Source of the DNA: Rheum nobile
Taxonomy: Eukaryota; Streptophyta; Magnoliopsida; Caryophyllales; Polygonaceae
Direction: 5' to 3'
Assembly (NCBI GenBank): GCA_027886185.1
Contig: WOAB01000528.1
Span: 5,589,376-5,653,375, forward strand
DNA length: 64,000 nt
Below, one piece after another: positions 43,901 to 57,215 of this stretch. The translations under genes and the position numbers were made by a program. Position 1 is the stretch's first letter; the number at the start of each line of letters is the position of its first letter. The notes under the pieces were generated by a model. It did not search any database and was not told the origin of the DNA. It saw nothing but the letters and a program-made list of their open reading frames with translations.

Positions 43901-46900
43901 GAAATTCCTGCTATTGTAGGAAGATCAGTGTGTGCAAATATGTTAGAGCTTATGGAGATGGTTGAATTTATATCACATGTTGGCAGGCTAACTGTTAGAG
44001 ATTGCTGAATGGGCATTAGAATCCCAAGTGGCATCATTCTCTTAAGGGCACTGAACTCAGTCGATATATTGATTGTTCTTGCCTTTTGCTGACCTGGATG
44101 GAAGCATAACTTGATCAAATGATCGACCAGAGCAGTGAACTGACTGATCAAGGCACCATTCACCTGATTAGATCCCCTGCGTGCAGCTTGTATAATTTCA
44201 GCTGCTGCTTCCCTCCTAGTAGCAACAGTGGATTTGGAGACTGCGACCATTGACCAAAGTGCTTGCTGAGGATACTGCCGGAGAGCAGTGGTAATAATCA
44301 GCTTGACCAATCGAACAATCTCTTCATTATGGTGGCATATTCTAGAAACCAACTGTGGCAGGACAGTTAGCCATTGATATGTGGGCAAATCCTTCAAACA
44401 ACCACGCATAATGCTCATTACCTGCATCATAATCAAGACCAATAAGCCATCAAGAACTAAAAGCAAATAACAGCTAAGTCTACGTTTGCTCAACAACTAC
44501 TACCTTTCCATGAATAGTTTTCAAATCCTTATTGGATGATCCACCGCATGTTTGATAGACACTTCCAAAATCAAACCAAAGGGTCAACAATCTCCGCAAA
44601 GCTTGGAAAAGATTCCTATGACCCCTATGGAGGCCCTTGGCATAAAACAATAGTACCTCAGGAAGGTAAAACCACCAACATTTCTCAGGGTTATGGTTGG
44701 AAACCAATTTGCCAGATTTTGACATCCTTGCACCAAGGTCCGTGCTCTCCTCTTGCCGTCTTCTAGCATCAACAAGCACTTCATCACAGTATTTCGCCAC
44801 ATAAAAGTATCCCTTATCCCATTTAGGCTGTAGCTCTCTCACCCTCGCATAAAGACTCATCACATCCTCTTTCTGCTTTTGCCCAGTATAATGTATCCAT
44901 CTTGTATACAGGAGGAGGGTCTTTGCAACATCAATATTTTCCTTTGAAGCTTGTGTATCACAATGCAAGAGAGGTGGATTAAGGGGAACCAACACTAAAC
45001 TGGTTATGGATGATACTGCAGCAGAACCCACAACTTCTACAGGCATGTTCAGGAGATATTGCTGTAATTCTGCAATTGCACCATCAGATCGCCTCATACC
45101 CCATAAAAGTTTAGCCTTCTCCATGTGAACATTAGCTGCACCTGAAGATTGCGCTTCTAAAATGGCTTGATTAGCTGTCTCGTAATGACCAGCTGACCGA
45201 CAAAGCTTTGCATATTGAAGCCAGCAATTGCCAACTACAGCACCTAATCCACTAGCACCGAAAACCAATCTCCGAAATGCTAGAAGTGGTTCCCTAGCCC
45301 AAATAGAAGGTTGTGTGAAATGTAGCCGATATTCCCAGTTTTCTACTGCTTTTGAGAAAATGGAGTCCCCAAGATGAAATGGTTTCTCCAGGAAAGATTC
45401 ACCAGCAAGGAGAGTATGAAAATCTTCCAGCTCCTTTAGTAGGTGAAGCTTCAAAACAAATGGATAGGCTCGGGCATAAGAGTCCATGCCAGCAGCTGCT
45501 AATGGAGCTATCAGAGCTTGCTTGGACAATGCAATCCTCTCAGCAACCGAGTATTGATCCTTTTTCATCATAGCCTGGAGAATCTTTGCAACATCCAGGT
45601 CAAATGAAGCATTACTCTCCAAACTGCTACAAAGCAGGCCTTCTTTATCAGCACCATTGAGGTACTCATCCATCAAATCCCATCTGCCAAGCCTCCATGC
45701 TGCTTGCACACCTTGCATGCTCCATGTTTTTCTGTACTGAGGAATCCTGGATATCAAACCATCAACAAGAGTAACCATGGCTTGTAGATGGGACATGTTT
45801 AGTAAGCAATTGAGAACATCAGAGTGCCTCTGAACTGAGGTGGGCTCAATCTGCAATGCCTGCTCACAGCATGTCAAGGCTTCTGCCCAGTTACCTCCTT
45901 TTTTACTTATCAACAGCTGATCTTGCAAGCTCACTGATTTCCTTAGAGATGCCAGGCCAGACAAAGCATCAGACTCATCCAATCTACTATAAATTTCCAT
46001 TAGAAATGAAATGTCTTCATCTTCAAAGACTCCACTCCTCTCAGCTGCAGGGTTGAACGAGCCTGACTTCCCACGCACATGAGATTCAAAGTACATCAAA
46101 GATCTAGCATAAGCCTGACACCTAAATGATGCCCTTGCAAGGGTTACATTGGAGATAGCAAATAGAAGCTGCGACACATATCTGCATTGTGCAAGGAGTT
46201 GTTCTGTTGAAGAGTTTGCAGTTTTATCGCCAAGCTTGTATTGTTGCTTGGAAGTCGACAACTGCACAGAATGAGAAAGGGCTACTTCTTGTTGAACATC
46301 ATCAACCCATTGGCCCAGATTATCGAGAAGAGTAAAAATTGCTTGCATACAAACCTCGTTTTGTCCCCCAGTAATACCACTACATGTTGTCCCACTCTTC
46401 TCTGAAGCAGCTGCATCAAGGACAGATAGGATCTCCTCAGTAATTCCCTGACGTCCTTCCTCAGTACCATGGCATAAAGCATCAAGAACTAGATATGGAA
46501 GAAGATATGTCGCTGTTTGCATATCATGACGCACTATACCCCTGCAAGCATTGAAAATGCATGCACGAGAGCCAGAAGCATGCACAATTAACTTCTTTAT
46601 CCACAAAAAAACCCACCCCATGAACGACATAGAAGCACGGTATATAGGACCTGATGAAGTTGAATCTGCTATATTAGGAAGTTGAAATCTTGAAGTTAAG
46701 CACGGTGCAATTATTTCTTTAACATAGCTGGAAAAGCGATCCCACAATCTTTGTCCCCTTCCACTCATGACATCACAACTAATCAAATTGCTAGTTCCTG
46801 ATGCAGAAAACTTAACAAGTTCTTTTCCTCTCCGCACATGTGATGCAGAAGCTGCGGCATTATCATCAAGCGATGCTTCACAGCCTGCAATTTTTAGTAG

Positions 46901-49900
46901 CTCTTGTATAGCAAATGCAGCTGAGTCTTGAATAACAGTATTAGGTGCTGCCCTGAAAGCCCTAGCAAGATGCTTATGTATCAGTTCAAAGATCAAGTCA
47001 TCATCAGAGCATTGGATTTTGAAGCGTTGACACGATACCAACTTTATTTTCGCAGGATCAACTGCCCCTACTGCTCCTAGACAATCAGCACAGACCATCT
47101 TTAACCTCTGCCCAACTGAAGTCCTTGATTCTTCTGCACATCCTCTAAGTAATGCTGTAATCAAAGAGCTTAATGCATTCTCACTAGAATCTGTTTCCTC
47201 TGAAATGACGGCTGCCACATCTTCTTTCCTCGAGTTCAACAACTTGCTTAATTCACAAGCAACCATATACCTCATGTTTAAATTCTCATGATTAAGTCCC
47301 TCAGCAGCATCTCGTAATTGATCCTTCAAACTCATTGAACCACGAGCTTTTTGTATAACTTGATTCACCTTTGTCAAAGCAGGAATACTGGGCAATAATG
47401 GAAACTCACTGATATGCTGCTTTAATACCACCTTATTCCCACAAACAAGTTCCTCCAATATGTTTACAATTTTGTCCAGATGCAAAGAAGGTTTATCTTT
47501 CTCTTTCTCCAGAGTCGTAATTAGAGCAGCAAACGCCTGAAAAATTACATATTTTGCACTAGAAGCTGATAGATCAACTAGATGTTTTATGAAAAAATGT
47601 AATGCTGAGAGAGCGTCATTACAAAGTGAGTCTTTTCCAATGGCATGCATTAGCAGTACCATAAGTTTTGGTACGTATGTGCTCAGGTGAGAACCCATCA
47701 TTTTAATCAGCAGCTCTATTCTCTTGACGGCTTGTTTCTGTCTAGAGATATCCTCGGCATGGAGCATTTTCCTGTCAATACTGTTAAGAAGACCCACAAA
47801 ATAATTCCTCAAGAAGCCTGGGAGGTCTTCACCTCCATTCAGAATTCTAGCAACTTCTAATATCACCTGAGGTACACTCTCTAACCTGTAGGCAGCAATT
47901 ATACAATGTCAATGCAAATGCTTCATAGAGCTAAGGTAAAACAACCAATTAAGCCTAGCTGCATGGACGAAACAATAACAAAATTTATAGATTCATAAAC
48001 AGGAGATATTAGCACTATGAGAAAATAGCTGCAGTCAAACCCTTCTCATCCTCTATTACTGAACTCTAGCTGGGAACTTATGTATATATGTTTACAGCAA
48101 TCACTATGTATCAAAGGCTGATTGGCTGTCCCAAATCATGGAAGTGAGCATGTCATATTAAAGAATTCCAGGAAACAGGGAAATGTACCTCTTGTTTATC
48201 TCATCTGGATCACTGTCATCCATAAAGCATACGAGCTCTTCTAACAGCACAGGTAATGCAGCTGCAAAGATTTCTTGCTTGTCAGACCCGGTGTGTGTGC
48301 GATAAAACTGCAAAGCAGAGAGCAATGCATGTCCATCAGCTTGGTGGAGAGCATATGCAAGAACCTTTGGAAGCCAATCAAGTATCAGCTGAACCATGTC
48401 AATGTTCACAGATTTGGCCATTTCTTGAAGAATGGCAACTGATTTACCATCGTCCTGTCCAGAAGCAACAAGCTTTGGAAGAACAATAGGAATCATTTTT
48501 AGGACAAGTTCTTCTGTTTCAATACCAACAACAGCCTCCGCAAACTCCTTTGCCATTTTCGGACGGCTTGGAAGCCAGAGGCAAAGATAATCAAATAATT
48601 CATTACGAACATGAGCAACTTTTGCAAGGATAAGCTCAAATCCACCTTTCAGATGGAAGTAGCAGGATCTATGTAGTGACCTAGCAGCAGTCACTCTCAC
48701 CAACAAACGAGGACTGTCAAGTTGATCAACCAATATAAGCAAGGAGTACAAGAAAATCTGACCATGAACATCAACTGCCATCATAATCTCTGCAACTGAT
48801 TCCAGCAATGTTTCAATTATCTCAGGATCTACAGTAGCTGTGATTGCATGCTTTATTTTGTCTAGAAACTTCATTTCTTTGCTTTTATATGTTGCCTCCT
48901 CATCCAAAAACAAACAATCTAAAATGGGCTTCTGTAGGAAAAGCTAACCTGAGAGCAAAATGCTTCCCTCATAGCCCTTTTTCTATGGACTAGTAAGAGT
49001 TCAACACATTTAATCCATTCAGATCTTGTAGTAACTGACATCATACTAGTCAAATGTGTGATAATTCGCATAAGTACCCCAACACAAGCAAATGGACATC
49101 ATCTGAGGACTCATCATACAGAAACCGAAAGAACAAGGACTGTAGTTGGGATACATCAGAAGTTGCCACGAAAGGTAAACATTCAGCATCAGGAGGACGC
49201 ATTATCACATATGGTAGATGATTAAAGTGTTCATCCACTTGTCACACCTTGAACAACAAAATCCTTGAAACTGAAAACTGTTTGTCAGATCATCACGTCC
49301 TTTTGCTTTGTGTAGAAACACTTGGCACTGATTTTCACATGAACCTCTAAAATTGTTCAATTGGCCATAAAGGCATGACAAATAACCAATCGCAAGAGGA
49401 ATGACCTTTTTTACTTTTTCACATTTTTCCTTCCCAACACCTACAAGCAAGTAGCACCAAACATAGAATAGAATTAGGGGATCATAATTGTACAAAAATA
49501 CTAATTATACATTGACAATCACAATACATTTTATATTTAGGATTGGGAACCTAGCTAGCATTCACTCTAGCTAATTCCTGAAATAGCATATTAAGCAGTA
49601 TTCATGCACTTCCAATCTGCAACACAGGCAGTAAAGTTTTCTAAATAGGTAGAGAAGCATGTATTGTTTGCAATATAACCTCAAAAACAAACATAAATCA
49701 AGTCATTCATGAACAAACAGGCATTAAGGAAACTAATATAGGATATTATCACTTACTCCAGCCTCGCAAAAACACAAGGAAGGGCACGGAAACTGGACGA
49801 CCAAGACAATATATGGCAAAGATATAACAGCATGAGCTCTCACATCATCCTCTTCATCCTGAAGGCCCGAATATAAAACTTCCAGTTCTAGTTCTGAAGA

Positions 49901-52900
49901 AGGACCAAGCCTTGCACAACACTTCAATAGAAAGGCATTTAACTCTCCATGGATGATGGGTTTCAGTGGACTCCAAAGAATGGGTCCAAGGAAGCTTCAG
50001 CAATGAGTATATACCAGCTATATTATCACCGTCTGGTGCAAATGACTGAACTTCCTCAAGATATGGGCCTACATAGCAAGATACCAAAGAGTGATATTAA
50101 TACATAAATGCTGCAGTAACTATAACAAAAATTCGGGACACATAACAAAGATAATCACCAAGTTCTTTGGAGACAATTGTGAACACCAACTCATAAGCTC
50201 ATGCCATCATGTGGTATCTCAGGATATTAGCAATATCTGAAAAACTTTGAAAAAACATGAAATGCACCATTGGGATGATATATTTTTCATTTCAATCACA
50301 TGTACAATAAATAGTTTCAATCATTATAAACCGTACATATTAAGCAACTAATTTTTTTGGAGAAGAGCATGAAATATTCTCTGTGCTTCATACACTCATC
50401 CGAAAATATTAGCATATATTAAATGCATAAAGCTATCATGATTGATCATCAATTGAAAGCTACAACAACAGCAGCATCAAGCACAAGTATATATAAGTAA
50501 AGTCAAGGGGCGGATCCATGTGGGTAGAAGGGACAAACGTGTATCTCATTTTCAATAAGACAGAAATGAATACATACATCCAAGAAAAAACAAACATTTT
50601 ATAGTTGGCAGGTCAAAGAGGGCCCTGAGAGTTGTTCAGTTCCATTCCTCTTGATGTACGTTTTTACATGATTTAATTTTATTATGATTAATATTCCATA
50701 TATTACACCTTTTAGCCAGGCCAGGTAGAGTTTCAACTTCAAACTTTTCACCCTTTGATACAATCCTCAAGTATAAATCTTTACAGTTCTGCTTACCTGT
50801 CTTTTTCATGGTTATTTTCTTCTGTCTTCCATTATTTTGACGAAAATATTTAGTATCAAAAATGTCCATATCCTTTAAAAGGGCTAATATTTAGAAGATA
50901 AATAAATTAAAGAAAATCCTATAGAATGGCATAAGGGAACAAGGAGATAGTGTATAAAAATGCTTGTCCAGTGCATGCTCTTTAACTTTCCTGAAGGATA
51001 TACCCGAGATCTGTGACTCTGTATTTTGTGTCTCATAAAAAAAAGACAGCACGAACAGAAAACACTCGGAATTCTGTCAAGCACATGGGAAATCAACTAG
51101 GGACTCTTTGACTCTGTATTTTTTTCCAATGTCATGTAGACTTAGTTACTCTATTTAAAAATTCCTAGACTGCAATTGGTAGACATGGAAAATCAACTAG
51201 GGAAGGATCATCTATTTACAACAAGAAAAACCCTTTCCTACTGAAAGGAGAACACCAAGCTATATCCTTACTTGATAATAATAATATGCTGCGGATGGCT
51301 TGCAAACAGATAGACAGATTGAACTTAATTGAGCTTGCTCCATTTGCCTACAAGAAAAGCTTGCACATCAGAATATAAAAAAATAGAGTAATTTAACAAT
51401 CATTAGCCTAAATTAATTTCACTTTCTACCTGCTCACACATCCAAGGAATCCACAGATACATCTAGCGAAAGATAATGAGGGACACATCCAAGTTGGGAT
51501 ATTTAGAGAAGGCAATACAAAACATGCTAAGTGCCTCTAATGCAACTTCTGCTTTCAGCACAGTATCACGAACATTCTGAGGCTTTAACACATTGAGAAA
51601 TGATAATAGAGCTCTGCGAACATGATAAGCATACTCTTTGTTGATTTCAGAGGCTTGTTCAGCAGAAACTCCACATACTTTTTGACCATCAGTGTAAGAT
51701 GTTGTAAATTCTCCATCAATCTTCTGATGCTTGATCTTAGAAATCCCAATGTCTTCAAGTGGCCTCTTATCTCCAGCTCTCAAACTTTGTACACTTCTAT
51801 TAATTGCAGATTGGCCCATAATATTATTGTTAGCTGGGCCTCCAACATTATCAGGACCAAGAATAGAAAGAACCATTTCAAAGCAATCTTGCAATTTTAC
51901 GCAAGATTCTGAGAAACGAATCATACTAAAGAGGGATTCAGGCCTCCAGACATTTGGAGGGCATGTTTTCACAATTCTTATGTAAGCACGGCAAAGAGCA
52001 TCCTGAAAAGCAACACACAGTGAACAGCTTCTAAATTATGAAATGAAAAAGAACTTGCATTAAACTATTCTCCTTAGAATAAAGGATGACCAAAGAATAC
52101 CTTCAAATAAGGACTTTCAGTTCGTAGGACAGATTTATGAAAACCAGAAACCAATTCCTCTGCTGTTGCCTTAACAATATCAACAGGACAGCTAGAATGC
52201 AAAATATCAAGACAACTACCTATGGAGGAATCATAATCTGCATTTCTGCATAAAGAATCACCTGTGTTAACATTTTAATAACAGCTAAAGCCTAAAGGTT
52301 GTTTCATACAGTCAAAAATCAAGTGCTTAATCATCATAAGTTCATAACTTCACTTTTCTAAACCATAAGCAGCACATGACCTTTCATGAACCTTCTTACG
52401 TCATATGTACCTTAACAGTTTAACAAATTGGGTTTGTGCCAACCCTTTTGCATCAGTAGTCAACAGGACAAAGATATTTATTCAAAGAAAAAGAAATATA
52501 ATAAAAAAAGAAGAAATGCAATAACTAGTACATAAAATATAACACTAAATCTTTGTATACTGGTCGATTGTCGCTTGTAGCTTATAGAAGAAAGTTACAC
52601 ACCAAATAGAACATATTTACACATACCTTAAGGTAGGAACCTTTTCCAAGTTATCATTTAAGATAACGGAAATGGATTGGATTAATTTCTCACATGGAAC
52701 GATGTCAAAATTCAGAACAGTTCCGACAATGCGAGCATAATCAAAGCATGCCTTGCACACAAAAAACACAATAGTAAGGTGATAAACAATAATAATTACT
52801 TGTTAGCAGAATTAGCCAAGCAGAGATGACACAGTTGGCGCTTCCTAATATTACATAAAGGCTTTTAAAAATAAAAGCAAACACATCTACTGGAGCTACC

Positions 52901-53977
52901 TACCATATGCAATTCAGCATCCCCGTAACATATCAGAGAACATGCAGCCAAAACAGAACATGAATCAACAAGTCCTTCAACATATAAAGTTCCTTCGGTC
53001 AAGCATTTGCAAAGAATTCGAATTATCCACGTAGAAAATGCTTGCCACCTGCATTTTCCAGTGAGATCTACCAAGATACCACAACCTTCAGTGGATTTGT
53101 TACAGTCAGGAAGTTCACAGAGGAGTGCCGCATCACTAGACACTCCAGCAAAGGACAGTGAAAGCAGTTCAGGGACACTTGAGAAGATTCATTGGTGCCC
53201 AATTGGCCGGAGAAGACATTGCTATGCACAGAAGGTCTGCATTTTACAAAAAAGCAGATTAGAATGTGGAATGACACAGTTGTACACAGCAAATTCCTAT
53301 TCAAGCCAAAGAAAAATATTTGAAACAAGTTACTTTTCTCCCCAAATCAGCAGTATATGAAGAAAATCAGGCTTTATTCACCTTCAACAGTTACCATGGC
53401 ATCCATGAAGAATTGCCTAAATACATCTCGTTCCCCAGTCCGCAGCAAAGTGAGGAGAGAGCCAACAGTTTCAAAAATCACCCCATGTCTGGCACTGAAA
53501 CAATTTGCACCAGTATCAAACCAAACAAAATCAAAACCAATTCAAGTGTAGTTCCACAGAAACACTCACTGAAACGCCGGTTCTGCGAAAAAGGTAGGAT
53601 CCGGCCAATTAAGGGCAAACAGCGCCGGCTTTGCCATGGTAGAAGACACCGGGGAAGTTCTTAGCAACGTGATTAGAAGCTTCAGCAACGCGATCACCTC
53701 CCTCTCGTTGGCTACCAAAGTAAAACGTTGCGGAAATAGTAAATAAGCAATGCAAAATCATAGATGAAAGCTTGGAATCAAATCCCTAAGAGAGAGAAAT
53801 TGAGCGGGAAGGGATGAAACCTGTAGAGGAGGGAATAACGTAAACTTGTAGGAGATTAGGGAGAACGGCGCGAAACCTAGTCTCCAAGGTGATGTCACTG
53901 CCTTTGTTCGGAGGTGTAGAAGATGAAGCTGCTATTCGTTCTCGGAGCTCGTGGACCAAGCTCAAGAGCGTAGCCAT
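40919..53977 (-). CDS. ATR: ATR checkpoint kinase gene, 15 exons; 3' part intact, 5' part with frameshifts and a stop
   Basis: Exons (minus strand, 5' to 3'): 53977-53821, 53711-53570, 53494-53382, 53236-52904, 52751-52627, 52245-52101, 52002-51430, 51347-51272, 50068-49757, 49440-48189, 47885-44504, 44421-43858, 42956-42333, 42049-41855, 41086-40919; sum 8,161 nt, near the usual 2,700 codons. ATR is the PI3K-like kinase that signals replication stress from RPA-coated DNA in the nucleus. The 5' exons code for HEAT repeats, exon 11 onward for FAT, exons 13-14 for the kinase (KLYIRTFAVLPLTEDCGMVE, GHIVGLGDRHGENILF, CVHVDFSCLFDKG), and exon 15 for FATC ending MYIWWMPWF. From about 48.94 kb to the stop, some 1,890 codons are open. 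Upstream are apparent indels near 53675, 53617, 53590, 53173, 49910, 49800, 49440, 49238, 49090 and 48940, and a TAG at 51463-51465. Confidence 0.9.
42333..42956 (-). other. ATR: ATR exon 13: catalytic core of the kinase
   Basis: This 208-codon exon holds the PIKK catalytic loop GDRHGENILF, the activation segment equivalent HVDFSCLFDKG, and the upstream phrases GIERPFLCKPKDDLRKDARM and VEWVPHTRGLRHILQDIY. All the residues needed for phosphotransfer appear present, so the kinase part shows no sign of decay. Confidence 0.92.
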
Positions 53978-54310
53978 GGCGATGAATGGCCCCTCTAGGT
54001 CCTAGCGTCCTTCCTACTCTTATCAGTCTTCTTCCCTCCCTCTTTCGAAAAATGAAGTGACGCCATTTTTTGCAAGTGAATTTTGCTTGCTAAATACAAC
54101 ATTTAATTATTTGTCGTCATGTTCCCCCAAAAAGGATTAGTTTTGAAGTAAGCAAGTATTCGAGAATATGTATTTCTTTCAATAATGGTAGATAGTGTTC
54201 AAGTCTGCAAGTGCGACATATATGATATGCATTTATAAATCCTCAAAAAATCAATTACAAACTATAACAATAATCCAAAAGATGATATTTTTAATAGTAT
54301 GAACTATAGC
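53978..54310. other. upstream flank of ATR
   Basis: Presumed promoter and 5' UTR of ATR. No distinct element was identified. Confidence 0.4.
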
Positions 54311-54319
54311 TACGTTGAT

Positions 54320-54518
54320 TAGACCCCAAAAAAAACTATAGCTATGCTGTGTATATACAATTTTTGTCATCTTTAGACTTTAGTCATATTGAGGCTTATT
54401 TAGCTAGCTATAATAAGACTCCCCAAAAAAAACTATAGCTATGTTGTGTATATACAACTTTTGTCATCTTTAGACTTTAGTCATATTGAGGCTTATTTAG
54501 CTAGCTATAATAAGACTA
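54320..54518. repeat. recent tandem duplication of about 98 bp upstream of ATR
   Basis: A unit from CCCCAAAAAAAACTATAGCT to TAGCTAGCTATAATAAGACT is present twice in tandem (about 54323-54420 and 54421-54518) with only two or three differences. Confidence 0.9.
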
Positions 54519-54982
54519 ATGTAATGGCCGATTATTGAATTCATGTTGCTTTGCTTTGCCATTCCCCGTTCACTTCTTAAGCAAGTTTTGTTGCTACATA
54601 AAATGATTGAATGCGATACACAAGCTCCAAAAGTGTTGCAAATTCATCGTGATACTAACATCTTAGAAGAAGATTTTGCCTAAACTTACAACTTTTAATT
54701 GTAATATTATGATTGTGCATTCTTCAAACAATAACTGACCACTGGCTATATATAAGACAAAATTACATTGTTATATTCGTGTATGTTCAATGGGCAAAGC
54801 ATCAAAAGAGAGGTATTCAACTCCCAAAATTAAAATCATAGGAAAAAGTAAATTACCAATTTTTAATTGCAACAAATTCTTATTGAGAAGAAAAAAACAA
54901 CATTAACAAGCGTGAGTGCTCACTTATGTGAAACTAATGGCAAAACATACTTAGCCACGAGAATAATGAAGTATTGACATGT

Positions 54983-56057
54983 TCATATCAGTATGTGTTG
55001 GCATGACTCGACCTTTCCATCATCACAATCCTGTTTTTCAGCATAAGAGACTGCGTGATTCTTGACATGCATCAAGAACATGCTTTCATCCGAAACCAAG
55101 CCAAAGAACTCGGAACGACCTTCACCATAAGGCAGATTCTTCCATGTGCGGGTGACACCATACTTCTCCATAACCCAAAGATCAACTGTTCTCGAGGTGA
55201 ATATCATGACCGAAAGCTTACCTCGCCATCTAAATAATGATGGTCTGATGAACTCATACCTCCACTGGTTAAATCCCTGGGGGAGTTTCATTGTTGTGAA
55301 CTCCTCGCGTTCACAATCAAACATCAATAATCTGTAGTATTCGGTAGTGCCGCGGCGAAGCCTTTCTTAGCCCTGTTTGCGGATATGATCCAATGAATGA
55401 CTCCGTTCATGAAAAAACTGGCTTCCGAGATGACTTTGCCGGGTCGGATGCTACTCGTAGGGAACGCCATCCGCCAAACATCATTTCGAGGCGAGAATAC
55501 CTCGTACACTAGCGGCAGTGGCTTATTACTACGGCCGCGCTGGATAGGCGTCCAAAGTCTCATTATTATGTAATCATCTGTACGGCTATTGAACCCGAAA
55601 CCTAAAGAAGGTGCATATTGGTACTTGTTATAAGACCCGTCAAATTGAAAGGTGAGTTTGGGATCTCAACGTACTTCTGGAGGCTAGGGTTCCAGAGAAT
55701 TGTGGGGGAACTAGAGGGGTCGGAGGTAAGACAAAGTACGCCGTGGATAAGGTCGTTGAGGATCAAGTGATGTGTTGTTGGCGGGTTCGGAAGGGAAAGG
55801 GGTCAAACGAGAGGCTTTTGAACGTCTGATGTGGTCAAAAGGGGCCCCTTGACCGGGATAATAGAGGCATACCTGAAAGCATTGCCTTCCCTTTTCAACA
55901 AAAGGTAGGATTTGCGGTGGTGGGTTGGTGGTGGTAATGGGCGATGAAGAAAGAAGATGAGATGAGACTGTTCCACGACTTGCAAACGCATCGCATTTGA
56001 CACACACTTTTCACCGGCAATCCTGCTGAATATCTCAGTCAACAAGCATTCATCCAT
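54983..56057 (-). pseudogene. F-box/FBA protein gene with several frameshifts
   Basis: Starts with ATG at 56057 (MDECLLTEIFSRI, an F-box beginning). Different frames then carry CFQVCLYYPGQGAPFDHIRR, HGVLCLTSDPSSSPTILWNP, QKYVEIPNSP, FDGSYNKYQYAPSLGFGFN, LVYEVFSPRNDVWRM, FMNGVIHWI, and MFDCEREEFTTMKLPQGF, LWVMEKYGVTRTWKNL, ending at 54983. The order matches a full SCF adaptor with an FBA domain. At least three one- or two-base indels separate the pieces (near 55752, 55655 and 55333), two of them in T runs. It is therefore a young pseudogene or a good gene with consensus errors. Confidence 0.75.
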
Positions 56058-57215
56058 GTAGACTATGTAGTGGATAAACCTGAACCAAACACAAAAGAAT
56101 AAGCCGACATCAGTTGATGAGTATAAGTTTGCTTGGTGGTTGGGAGAAAAAGAAGGAACCTTTACCGTGCTTCCCTGTCAAATATCAATAGATAGTTCAT
56201 ATGTATTTCCAGATCAAGATCTAAAAACACTAGTATTAATGGAGTTGGGATTAATAGGTCATCGAAGCATTTATCTTTCTAAACCCATTCAAGCATCAAT
56301 CCCACATGTAACTAACAAAGTAACAATAACAATTAGAAGAATCCCAGAGAAAACCTATTCAAGCACGAATCCAATTGCACAATTTGCGTATAAAATCGCC
56401 CTATTTTGAGCAACCAAGAGTGGCAAGTGTGAACATCATCAAAGACTACATCTTTTATAAGTCAAAACCTGAATAAGGGAGAGGAGTACCAGATTTTTGG
56501 CTCTTGAGATCGAACATCACGAAGAGATGGATGATGCAATCTGAGCTACGGAGAGGTGAAGAACAGAGGAGGTTGTGGTTGCGGGCTTGCGGCTAGAGTT
56601 CTACACGAACAGAATGAGAAACACTTCAGAATAAAACCGACTTTTCCCTGTTTTAAAGCTGGGTCTAGATAAGCTACGGGTCGGATTGGATCACAACAGG
56701 ATGAACGCCGGTCCTCCACCAAATCCGGCCCATATATCGCCCATGATCCAATTTTTTTATCAAAGGGTATGATATTATCAAATTTTATCAAAGGGGTCTA
56801 GATATGTATAGGATATATGCAATCCATATTAGCTCTTTAAACAATAATTTATTTATTCATATTTCAAATATGTTATTAGATTTATCTTTTTCAATCAAGG
56901 GATATTGTATCTAAATCAAGATTTTTACAATAATATTATATTCTTTTTGTTACATACAATAATCTTATTTTATTTTATTTCGATGAGGAAAGGATTCGAA
57001 GTAACAGACAGATCTGGTAGATTGAGAGACCGAGAAACTCGATAGCCGGACAAACCGACGTGACAAACAAAACAAGGACAAAAATAAAAAGAAATAAAAT
57101 AAATTGAAATTAAAAACATATATACAAGATTCAGAGAAAGGGCGAGAAAAACACAAATGCAGGTGAGAAAAATCTAACGTCGCACCATGTAGCCGGGGAG
57201 CAGGCTAGCAAGAGA
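56058..57215. other. intergenic stretch
   Basis: No gene was recognised. The part next to the F-box gene (56060-56560) could hold its 5' UTR and an intron. Confidence 0.35.

Noticed and set aside
48158..48200. separate gene ending at 48158
   Set aside because: The apparent stop lies beyond a good splice donor (AAGAG|GTACAT at 48189), so it belongs to ATR exon 10.
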